DNA of 36,793 nt from an uncultured Clostridia bacterium. GTDB lineage: Bacteria; Bacillota; Clostridia; TANB77; CAG-508. How positions within the stretch are numbered: position 1 is the stretch's first letter; each line of letters begins with the position of its first letter. The DNA is taken from the NCBI GenBank assembly GCA_934130975.1, contig CAKOYU010000015.1:1-36793 (forward strand), written 5' to 3'. The notes beneath the pieces were generated by a model that searched no databases, had not been told where the DNA came from, and saw only the letters and a program-made list of their open reading frames with translations. This document shows, in pieces, positions 29,584 to 36,793 of this stretch. A program made the position numbers and the translations under genes.

Positions 29584-31779
29584 CTATTGTTTCAACCTAA
29601 GTGCATTAAGAATAACCGTCAAGCTACTAATTGTCATAGCAAAAGCAGCAATCATTGGGTTCATAACAATTCCTAATGGTTCTAAAACTCCACAAGCAAT
29701 TGGAATCATACAAATATTGTAGAAAAATGCCCAAAATAGATTTTGTTTAATATTTCTAATTGTCTTTTGACTTATAGATAATAAATCTTCTATTTTCTCC
29801 AAATTATCATTCATCAATACAACATTGCTACTGTCCATTGCAATATCTGTACCACTAGAAACGGATACTCCAATATCTGCAGTAACAAGGCTTACACTAT
29901 CATTAATTCCATCTCCACACATCATAACAAGGCCTTTTTCTTTTAATTTTTTGATTTCTTCTGCTTTTTGCTTTGGCAATACATTTGCAATTACTTTATC
30001 TACTCCTATTTGTTTTGCAATTGCTTTTGCAGTTTTCTCATTGTCACCTGTTAACATTACAACTTCAATATTTCTTTTTTGTAATTTTTTAACTATATCT
30101 ATACTTTCATCTTTTAATACATCTTTTACACCTATTAATGCAATTAAATTTTGATTTTCTGCAATAAATAAAATACTATTTCCATCAGAAACCAAGTCTA
30201 ATTCGTCTTGCTCTTGTGAAACTGTAATATTATTTTCTGTCATTAGTTTTTTGTTTCCTATTAGGTATTGATTCTCTTTTATCATTGCACTAACTCCGTA
30301 TCCTAGAATAGCTTTAAAATCTGTAATTTCTTCTAAGTCTATTTTTTTATTCTTAGTTTCATTTACAATTGCTCTCGCTATTGGATGTTCTGACTTATTT
30401 TCTATACTTGCCACTAATTTTATAATTTCATTTTCGCTTAAATTACTGTAATTATATATTTTAGAAATTGTTAATTCACCTTTTGTTAAAGTTCCAGTTT
30501 TATCAAAGCAAATTGTTTTTACTTTATGAGCATTCTCTAATGCTTCACTTGTTTTTACTAATATTCCTTTTTTACTTGCATTTCCTGATGCTATTACTAT
30601 TGCAAGTGGTGTTGCTAGCCCTAAACTACAAGGACATGCTACTACTAGAATTGTTACAAATATATTTATTGCAATTGCGACATTTTTAGTAATTGAAAAC
30701 CATACTATAAATGCTAGCATTGCTATTACTATAATCGTTGGCACAAAGTATCCACTTATTGTATCTGCAACTTTTGCTATTGGTGCTTTTGTATTTGTTG
30801 CTTCTACTACTAATCTAACAATTTCAGATACAGTTGACTCTTTACCTATTTTTTCTGCTTTATATTTTATCGTTCCTTCATAATTTATACTTCCTGCAAT
30901 TACTTTTGAACCTTTTTCTCTTTTTACTGGAACACTTTCACCTGTTATAAATGATTCATTAATATGTGTTGTTCCTTCAACTACTTCTCCATCTCCTGCA
31001 ATTTTCTCTCCTTGTTTGCAGATAACGATATCTCCTTTTTGTATTTCATCAAGTGTTACTGTCTCTTCGTTTCCGCCTCTTATTATCGTTGCATGGTTTG
31101 GTGTTATACTCATCAATTGTTGCAATGCTTCTTTAGTTTTATCCTTATTTTTGCTTTCAATATATTTACCTATTTTTATAAAAAAGATTACTATTGCTGA
31201 TGACTCATAATATAGGCTTTCTACATACATTGCATTTCCCTTGCAAATTCTTATTGTTCCATATACACTGTATATAAAGCTTGCCATAACTCCTATCATT
31301 ACTAAAGTATCCATATTAGGTGTTTTGTGTATAAGATTTTTGTATCCATTTTTTAAAATATCTCTTCCCATCCATAATACTATTATTGTTAATACCAATA
31401 ATAGTATTGCATAATTTATAGCATGTGTCATCATATTTAAAAATGGTATTACTGGTAACCCTGTCATATGTGACATTGATATATATAATATTAATATTGA
31501 AATGGCAGAAATCCCTATTAGTCTATATTTTTCATTTGATTTTTTCTTTTCTTCTTTTTCTAAATTGTCAATTCCTAAACTTGTAAAACCGGCTTTATCT
31601 ACAAATTTTTCTACCTGTTCTAATGTCAATTTTGAATCATCATATTCTATGCTTGCATTATTCATAATTAAATTGACTGATGCAGTTTCTATTCCATCTT
31701 GCTTGTTCAAAAACTTTTCTAGTCCTGATGAGCACGCACTACATGTCATTCCATCAATTTTTAATAATACTTTTTTCAT
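29584..31779 (-). CDS. copA: Copper-exporting P1B-type ATPase
   Basis: A 731-residue P-type ATPase. An N-terminal heavy-metal domain has GMTCSAC; eight membrane helices follow. The metal-binding CPC (residues 382-384) lies in the sixth helix, YN in the seventh (FFYNICMIPIA) and MTISS in the eighth, the Cu(I) set. Phosphorylation Asp426 is in DKTGTLTKGE, with ITGESVPV (actuator TGE), SEHPIARAI and GDGINDS. The usual GDGINDAPAL is altered to GDGINDSVSL, but the DGIND core remains. It exports cytoplasmic Cu(I). It starts 2 bases after the copZ stop, so the two are coupled. Confidence 0.96.
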   Translation of the reverse strand: MKKVLLKIDGMTCSACSSGLEKFLNKQDGIETASVNLIMNNASIEYDDSKLTLEQVEKFVDKAGFTSLGIDNLEKEEKKKSNEKYRLIGISAISILILYISMSHMTGLPVIPFLNMMTHAINYAILLLVLTIIVLWMGRDILKNGYKNLIHKTPNMDTLVMIGVMASFIYSVYGTIRICKGNAMYVESLYYESSAIVIFFIKIGKYIESKNKDKTKEALQQLMSITPNHATIIRGGNEETVTLDEIQKGDIVICKQGEKIAGDGEVVEGTTHINESFITGESVPVKREKGSKVIAGSINYEGTIKYKAEKIGKESTVSEIVRLVVEATNTKAPIAKVADTISGYFVPTIIVIAMLAFIVWFSITKNVAIAINIFVTILVVACPCSLGLATPLAIVIASGNASKKGILVKTSEALENAHKVKTICFDKTGTLTKGELTISKIYNYSNLSENEIIKLVASIENKSEHPIARAIVNETKNKKIDLEEITDFKAILGYGVSAMIKENQYLIGNKKLMTENNITVSQEQDELDLVSDGNSILFIAENQNLIALIGVKDVLKDESIDIVKKLQKRNIEVVMLTGDNEKTAKAIAKQIGVDKVIANVLPKQKAEEIKKLKEKGLVMMCGDGINDSVSLVTADIGVSVSSGTDIAMDSSNVVLMNDNLEKIEDLLSISQKTIRNIKQNLFWAFFYNICMIPIACGVLEPLGIVMNPMIAAFAMTISSLTVILNALRLKQ

Positions 31780-31781
31780 AC

Positions 31782-31988
31782 TTATTCTCCTTTGAATCCT
31801 GCGCCTTCAATAGTTTCTTTTATTTGTGTAAGGTCTATTTGACTTTCATTATATGTTATTATTGCTTGTTTTTCTTCAAAACTAACTGTTGCCTTTTCTA
31901 CTCCATCTGTGTTATTTAACACCTTTTCTAATCTATTTGAACATCCTGTACAATGCATTCCTTCTATTTTTAATTTAATTTCTTTCAT
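31782..31988 (-). CDS. copZ: Copper chaperone CopZ (HMA domain)
   Basis: A 68-residue single heavy-metal-associated domain with the metal motif GMHCTGC near residue 10 and the fold-typical ending ETIEGAGFKGE. It binds Cu(I) in the cytoplasm and hands it to CopA, encoded 2 bases downstream. It begins 28 bases after the dGTPase stop. No CsoR or CopY gene and no separate promoter is evident, so copper-specific control, if any, must lie elsewhere. Confidence 0.93.
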   Translation of the reverse strand: MKEIKLKIEGMHCTGCSNRLEKVLNNTDGVEKATVSFEEKQAIITYNESQIDLTQIKETIEGAGFKGE

Positions 31989-32016
31989 TTTAAATTCCTC
32001 CTCCTAGTCTTTTATT

Positions 32017-33210
32017 CTAAAATCCAATAATTTTATTATAAGTATCAATAGCAAAATTATCAGTCATACCAGAAATATAGTAAATAATAGCTTTAGAAAA
32101 AGATTTTTCATCTTCCATATTTACAATAATATCATTTTGGTTAATATCTCCTCTTTGTTGATTCCAATAGTTTTCAAGCCATTCTTGAAAATTTCCTATA
32201 ACTTCAGGATACATTTTCTTTAATCTTCGCATTTTATATATTGTATTTTTCCCGTCATATGTACTCTTTAAAGTAAAATATATTTCATTTAATACAATGC
32301 TAAAATATCTTATTGCAGGTCTAAATTTAGGTGCTGCATATATGTGTTTGTAATTAAATTCTTTTATTTCTTTTAACATATTAAATGTCTCATCTGAAAA
32401 ACACAATCCTTTTTCTGGTGATGAATTCTCACACAAATCCCATATCAAATTATTTATAATGACAGTATTATTTATTACTTCTTTAGATTTTAATATCTTA
32501 TGCAAATCTTTTAATTTTTCATCTAATATTCCCAAAGATATAGCATCTTCTATATCTCTACCAAGGTATGAAATTTTGTCAGAAATTTTTACTGCACATC
32601 CTTCCCAAGTATATGGTGAATATTGATTAGGATATTTATAATAATTTAAATTAATATATTCTTCTCTTGGTTTTAATCCATTTTCATCTATTTCGCCACA
32701 GTGAGAAATTATCCCATCTCTCACTGCATATGTCAGATTTAAATTCTGCTTATTTTTATTGTTGTCTTCTAATAATTCTACTTTATCAACAAATTCCATT
32801 CCATTTCTTTCATGCCAAAACTTTTCTCCAATATCTCTTTCAGAAATTTGTGATAATATCCTTTCACCTTCGTGTCCAAATGGACTATGTCCTATGTCAT
32901 GTCCTGTTGCAATTGCTTTCGTTAGTTCTGTATTTAAGCCAAGATATTTTGCAATTGTATAGCTTACAGATTCAACATGCATTACATGCTCAATTCTAGT
33001 GCATATATGATCATCAGATGGCGAGAAAAAAACTTGAGTTTTATGTTTCATTCTTCTATATGCATTACAATGTAAAATTCTTGTGTAATCTCTTTCAAAT
33101 TCTGAACGTATGTCATTTTCTCTTTTATAAATTTCTTTTTCTCTTTTTATTATATTTTCCCATTTAGGATTATTTTCATTTGCTGCATATTCCTTAAGTC
33201 CATCTTTCAT
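32017..33210 (-). CDS. dgt: Deoxyguanosinetriphosphate triphosphohydrolase-like (HD domain)
   Basis: A 397-residue HD-domain dNTP triphosphohydrolase. Key sequences are RDYTRILHCNAYRRMKHKTQ, TRIEHVMHVE (metal His), GHDIGHSPFGHEGE (the HD pair) and DKISYLGRDIEDA. It hydrolyses dNTPs to the nucleoside and triphosphate. The Met at 33210 is used, with GGAAAGGG upstream; the in-frame ATG at 33255 would add residues without a ribosome site. It lies between the PBP and copZ genes in one transcription direction. Confidence 0.93.
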   Translation of the reverse strand: MKDGLKEYAANENNPKWENIIKREKEIYKRENDIRSEFERDYTRILHCNAYRRMKHKTQVFFSPSDDHICTRIEHVMHVESVSYTIAKYLGLNTELTKAIATGHDIGHSPFGHEGERILSQISERDIGEKFWHERNGMEFVDKVELLEDNNKNKQNLNLTYAVRDGIISHCGEIDENGLKPREEYINLNYYKYPNQYSPYTWEGCAVKISDKISYLGRDIEDAISLGILDEKLKDLHKILKSKEVINNTVIINNLIWDLCENSSPEKGLCFSDETFNMLKEIKEFNYKHIYAAPKFRPAIRYFSIVLNEIYFTLKSTYDGKNTIYKMRRLKKMYPEVIGNFQEWLENYWNQQRGDINQNDIIVNMEDEKSFSKAIIYYISGMTDNFAIDTYNKIIGF

Positions 33211-33273
33211 CTTTCGTTCCCTTTCCTTTCTAGAACTAGGCGACATGGTCGCCATTTGTTCTAATTTGACTAT

Positions 33274-35295
33274 TTAAAATAAAGTTTTAATTTTTGAAAT
33301 TAAGTAATGGCTCCCACCTAAATCTCTACCATTTTCAACCATACTTACAACTAATAATTGATTCTCATTATCATCAGTTGTAAAACAATCAAACCAGCCA
33401 AGTACATCAGCTTGAGCATCTTTTGAAGCTTTTAATTCAGCTGTTCCAGTTTTTCCTGCAATTGTTCTTCCATCAACTCTCATGTCATTTGCAGTTCCTT
33501 CTGGATTTTCTACTACTTGTATTAAGTCTTCTTTTATTATATTAGCTGATTCTTTACTAAATGCATTTTCTACTAAGTATTCAACTTGATTGTTTTCTTT
33601 TTCTTCTATGTATGGTTTTATCATATTTCCGTCATTAGCAAAAGCTGAATAAATTGAAGCCATATGTATAGGATTTACTAAAATTTCTCCTTGACCATAT
33701 CCACTATCAGCTAGTGTTTTTTCAGTTGGTATATCAATTTTATTTGCATATTGAGATTTTGACGTTGTTAATCCAAAATCTATATTTTCATTAAATTTTA
33801 TTTTATCTAATTCATCAGTAAAGTTTTTCTTTCCTATTTGTAAAATTGCTTGTGCAAAATAAATATTATCAGAATGTATTAATGCATTTTTTAAATTTTT
33901 AGGTTCATCATAAGCAGTAAGAGTCGTTATATCATCATTTGCCCCCCAAATATCTTTTTTCCAACTTAATCCACTATATTGGAAAGTGTCTTCTGTACTT
34001 AATGTTTCTGTTGTTAAACCAATTGCACCAGTTATAGGTTTAAATGTTGATCCTGGGCAATAACTTTGTAAATATCTTGTAAGCATAGGATTTCTTTCGT
34101 CATTTTTAATATTATTCCATTCATCTGTTCCCATTCCTAATGTAAAGCTGTTCGGATTATATGAAGGCGTACTTACAAGTGCTAAAAGAGCTCCTGTTTT
34201 TGGATGCATAACTACAAAAAATCCTTCATTATCTTTTAATTCATTATATAATTTTGTTTGAATAGTAGAATCTATAGTTAATTTTATTGTCTCTCCATTT
34301 TGGACGTCAATTTTAGCTATATCTGTTTTTCTTTTTCCATCTTCACCTTCTATGTATATTTCTACACCATCTTTGCCTTTTAATCTGTCTTCATATTGTT
34401 TTTCTAATCCAGCTTTACCAATTACACTAGTAGCTGTATATCCTTTTCCTCTATTTTTCTCTAATTCATCTGCAGTGATTGTTTGCACATAACCAACTAA
34501 TTGTGCAGATGCTTCTCCTAAAGGATATGTTCTGCCTTTTGCTGTTGTAATTTTAACTCCAGGTATTTGAAGTAATTGATTTTTTAAATCTGTTGCATCC
34601 ATTGCTATTTTTTTAATTGGTACAAATGAATCATCTTTTACCCATAATGCAGATAAACTTTTATTAATTGAATCTGCAGTCATTCCTAACAATTCTGCTA
34701 TTTTTTCTATATCTGCATCTTTATTTTCACTTAATTTCTTTGGAACAATTCCAACAGAAGAAACTGATCCGGATCCTGCTAACAATTGTCCATTTTTATC
34801 TATAATAGATCCTCTTTCTGCAGAAATTGTTTTTATTCTTACTTTATCATTACTACCTAAAGTAGGAAAAATTAAACTAGAACTCCAATTTACTAAATAT
34901 CCTTTTTCTCTATCTTTAGTTAACCTAACTGTATTTTCAAATTCAACATTTCCAGCATCTGTATCCATTGTTTGATTATAAGAAATTTTACTTGTATTAT
35001 TATTTTCTTTTTCAACTGATGTTATTTGAATTTGCATATCTGTCATATCAATACCATCATATATATTTTTATTTCTTGTAACAAAATCATCTTTAGATAT
35101 TTGAGCTTTTGAATCTTCTGTTATCATGTTATACATTTCATCATAGTTTTGCTCATTTATGTATGCAACATATTGTTGCCATACATTCTCTGGCTTATTT
35201 GCTCTTCTTGTTAATACAACTGTTGCTATACTCCCAATAATCGTTGCAATAACCACAATTGCTACAATTATCCATATTATTGTTTTCTTTTTCAT
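33274..35295 (-). CDS. Class B penicillin-binding protein with MecA N-terminal-type domain
   Basis: A 673-residue transpeptidase. A membrane anchor (about 6-28) is followed by an NTF2-like domain of MecA_N type (about 33-145), a PBP dimerisation domain and the transpeptidase. The catalytic motifs are STFK (Ser416), SDN (Ser475) and KTG (Lys615). It cross-links peptidoglycan outside the membrane. Subgroup B1 members with this N-terminal domain include B. subtilis PBP3 and S. aureus PBP2a, known for low affinity to beta-lactams; whether that applies here cannot be read from sequence. Its start overlaps the cca stop (ATGA). Confidence 0.95.
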   Translation of the reverse strand: MKKKTIIWIIVAIVVIATIIGSIATVVLTRRANKPENVWQQYVAYINEQNYDEMYNMITEDSKAQISKDDFVTRNKNIYDGIDMTDMQIQITSVEKENNNTSKISYNQTMDTDAGNVEFENTVRLTKDREKGYLVNWSSSLIFPTLGSNDKVRIKTISAERGSIIDKNGQLLAGSGSVSSVGIVPKKLSENKDADIEKIAELLGMTADSINKSLSALWVKDDSFVPIKKIAMDATDLKNQLLQIPGVKITTAKGRTYPLGEASAQLVGYVQTITADELEKNRGKGYTATSVIGKAGLEKQYEDRLKGKDGVEIYIEGEDGKRKTDIAKIDVQNGETIKLTIDSTIQTKLYNELKDNEGFFVVMHPKTGALLALVSTPSYNPNSFTLGMGTDEWNNIKNDERNPMLTRYLQSYCPGSTFKPITGAIGLTTETLSTEDTFQYSGLSWKKDIWGANDDITTLTAYDEPKNLKNALIHSDNIYFAQAILQIGKKNFTDELDKIKFNENIDFGLTTSKSQYANKIDIPTEKTLADSGYGQGEILVNPIHMASIYSAFANDGNMIKPYIEEKENNQVEYLVENAFSKESANIIKEDLIQVVENPEGTANDMRVDGRTIAGKTGTAELKASKDAQADVLGWFDCFTTDDNENQLLVVSMVENGRDLGGSHYLISKIKTLF

Positions 35296-36575
35296 TTATT
35301 TTCCTCCTTTAAAACTCTATTTTTCATATATTTTATACGTTCCTCATGTAATTTATTTCCAAACTGTATTCCTGGCTTTAATCCATACTTTTTTTGAATA
35401 TATTCTCCATTAATTTTGTTTAAGCATTCATTGCCTAATGTTTCAAAGTCTATTTCATCTGGTTTGTAATTTCTGCCTCCACTTGTTTTATCACTTATTA
35501 CTACGATTTGAAGTCCATCAATCCCCAGTATTGATTTGCTAATCCTTTCTATAAATTCCACCTTTTTTGCTGGTTTCATTTTATAGAATATTTCGCCTCT
35601 CATATGTTCTCTACATGCTGTTTTGCCACACTTCATCCAGTCATTTGGCACTTTTATTCTATGACCTAATTGTTCTACTAATTTTACTCCTCTTTCTTCA
35701 TGTCCATAATGATGTGGATATTGTTCTTTGGGAGTAGTTCCTTTTCCTAAGTCATGTACTAATGCAGAAAATCTAATTTCTAACTTTCTATTTATCGGAT
35801 ATTTTTCAGTTAACTCTGCTGATTTATCTAACACAAACATTGTATGGTTATATGCATCACCTTCTGGATGATATTGAATTGGTTGTTCTGCACCTATCAA
35901 GTCATCTATTTCTTTAAAATGGATATCTAATATATTTGATTTTCTTAAAACTTCAAAAAATATTGATGGTTTTTGTGTGTTTAATGCTTTTTTTAGTTCT
36001 TCAAATAATCTTTCTCCTGATAATGTATCCAATTCGTTTTTCAATTCTTCCATTTGTTCTATTGTTTGCTGTTCTACTTTAAATCCAAGTTGCGCTGCAA
36101 ATCTTGCAACTCTATATACTCTTAATGGATCTTCTTTAAATGCTTTAGTTGTTGCTTTTATAATTTTATTTTCTATATCTTTCCCCCCATTGAATGGGTC
36201 TATTATTCTTCCTGTTAATACATCTTTTGCAATAGAATTTATCGTAATATCTCTTCTTGCTAGATCTTGTTCTATTGTTATATTAGGACTTGTATTTATT
36301 TCGAATTCTTTATGTCCTACTCCATATTTTGATTCGGTTCTTGCTATTGCAAATTCTTTTCCATACATATCAAATACTTCAAATGCTTTTCCTCTTATAT
36401 GTGCTTCTGGAAATATTTTTTGAAATTGTTCTGCTGTTATTCCTGTTACACAATAGTCTTCATCATGTGTTTTCTTTCCTAACAAATCATCCCTTATCGC
36501 TCCTCCTACTAGATATAGCCTTCCTCCTGCTTTTTCTATTTTCTGAGCTGTTTTGATAATTTCTTTTTCTTGCAT
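35292..36575 (-). CDS. cca: CCA-adding tRNA nucleotidyltransferase with HD domain
   Basis: A 427-residue class II nucleotidyltransferase. LVGGAIRDDLLGK and HDEDYCV form the catalytic core, RRDITINSIA and EDPLRVYRVARFA the template region. An HD module (HTMFVLDKSAEL, SALVHDLGKGTTP) follows, and the C-terminal tail is variable. It adds or repairs the 3' CCA of tRNAs; the HD part has phosphatase/phosphodiesterase activity in relatives. The start at 36575 has a GGAGGAAAA ribosome site. It heads the cca-PBP-dGTPase-copZ-copA cluster with a promoter about 60 bases upstream. Confidence 0.95.
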   Translation of the reverse strand: MQEKEIIKTAQKIEKAGGRLYLVGGAIRDDLLGKKTHDEDYCVTGITAEQFQKIFPEAHIRGKAFEVFDMYGKEFAIARTESKYGVGHKEFEINTSPNITIEQDLARRDITINSIAKDVLTGRIIDPFNGGKDIENKIIKATTKAFKEDPLRVYRVARFAAQLGFKVEQQTIEQMEELKNELDTLSGERLFEELKKALNTQKPSIFFEVLRKSNILDIHFKEIDDLIGAEQPIQYHPEGDAYNHTMFVLDKSAELTEKYPINRKLEIRFSALVHDLGKGTTPKEQYPHHYGHEERGVKLVEQLGHRIKVPNDWMKCGKTACREHMRGEIFYKMKPAKKVEFIERISKSILGIDGLQIVVISDKTSGGRNYKPDEIDFETLGNECLNKINGEYIQKKYGLKPGIQFGNKLHEERIKYMKNRVLKEENK

Positions 36576-36634
36576 TTTTCCTCCTTAGGATACTACCAAA
36601 AATTTTCATACCTTCTGGCAACTTTAGTAGTTAA

Positions 36635-36663
36635 ATTTTATCATATTTTATTCTGTTATTCAA
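36635..36663 (-). promoter_or_regulatory. Sigma-A promoter of the cca operon
   Basis: TTGAAT (36658-36663) and TAAAAT (36635-36640) with a 17-base spacer. The leader contains a short hairpin (ACTACTAAA near 36624 with TTTTGGTAGT near 36594). Confidence 0.6.
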
Positions 36664-36720
36664 TTGTTTAATCATATTTTTCTTAAAAGAAATTACAAAA
36701 AGACTATTGCCTATATTAAT

Positions 36721-36745
36721 AAAAATCCTCCGGCATAGCCGGAGG
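36721..36745 (-). terminator. Terminator of a gene right of the window
   Basis: CCTCCGGC (36727-36734) and GCCGGAGG (36738-36745) are perfectly paired with a 3-base loop; TTTTTATT follows on the minus strand. Confidence 0.85.
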
Positions 36746-36793
36746 TATTTTACTCATAACGCCCATAGGGCTATGTTACAAGCAGAGCCTCAA

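Noticed and set aside
1..36793. CRISPR array, tRNA or rRNA genes
   Set aside because: No regularly spaced repeats with unique spacers, no TTCRANNC-type T-arm with acceptor pairing and no rRNA-like conserved stretches were seen.

Overview
The window is AT-rich (roughly 28-30% GC by eye) and almost all genes lie on the minus strand. The only convincing plus-strand gene is a small nuclease-like gene near 22.3 kb. Gene content (a CwlJ-GerQ spore-germination pair, a Pta-AckA pathway, VanR/VanS-like two-component systems, an undecaprenol kinase of the Gram-positive type) and strong AGGAGG ribosome sites point to a spore-forming, fermentative member of the Clostridia. It is probably a low-GC, uncultured gut-type lineage; the species cannot be named from the sequence. 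No rRNA, tRNA or CRISPR array was found.

Layout, read leftwards because transcription runs from high to low coordinates. 36.6-29.6 kb: a cca - class B PBP - dGTPase - copZ - copA cluster behind a good sigma-A promoter. 29.5-27.6 kb: a membrane FxLYD-like protein, a small possible Spo0A-C-like protein, and the cwlJ-gerQ pair. 27.5-22.9 kb: a tight pta - ackA - ackA - dgkA - transglycosylase cluster with two complete acetate kinases. 22.9-22.6 kb: a nested inverted-repeat element that folds on paper into one long rod, next to the plus-strand DUF1064 gene. 22.1-18.2 kb: a membrane protein, a two-component system, a VanY-type carboxypeptidase and a permuted NlpC/P60-like protein. 18.1-11.1 kb: an ABC ATPase plus FtsX-type permease, a second two-component system, and a frameshifted cell-wall amidase. 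11.0-9.3 kb: a membrane protein and tyrS. 9.1-6.3 kb: two tandem mgtE genes separated by a 128-base palindromic element. 6.1-0 kb: a 5'-truncated ORF6N phage-type gene, htpG with a CIRCE-like operator over its promoter, a DHH phosphoesterase, an unrecognised protein of higher GC, a truncated SsuB-like ABC ATPase, and a gene running off the left edge.

The middle of the window (11-24 kb) reads as a cell-envelope stress block: two OmpR-family two-component systems, an antimicrobial-peptide-type ABC exporter, D,D-carboxypeptidase, amidase, transglycosylase and undecaprenol kinase. A shared direct repeat, GTGAC-N6-GTGAC, sits in front of both the ABC ATPase and the transglycosylase, suggesting common control by one of the response regulators.

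The features that ordinary annotation does not explain are the 291-base nested inverted-repeat element at 22643-22933, a short dispersed repeat that has entered the coding sequence of both partners of one two-component system, the 128-base palindrome between the mgtE copies, and three damaged genes (ABC ATPase, ORF6N protein, amidase).
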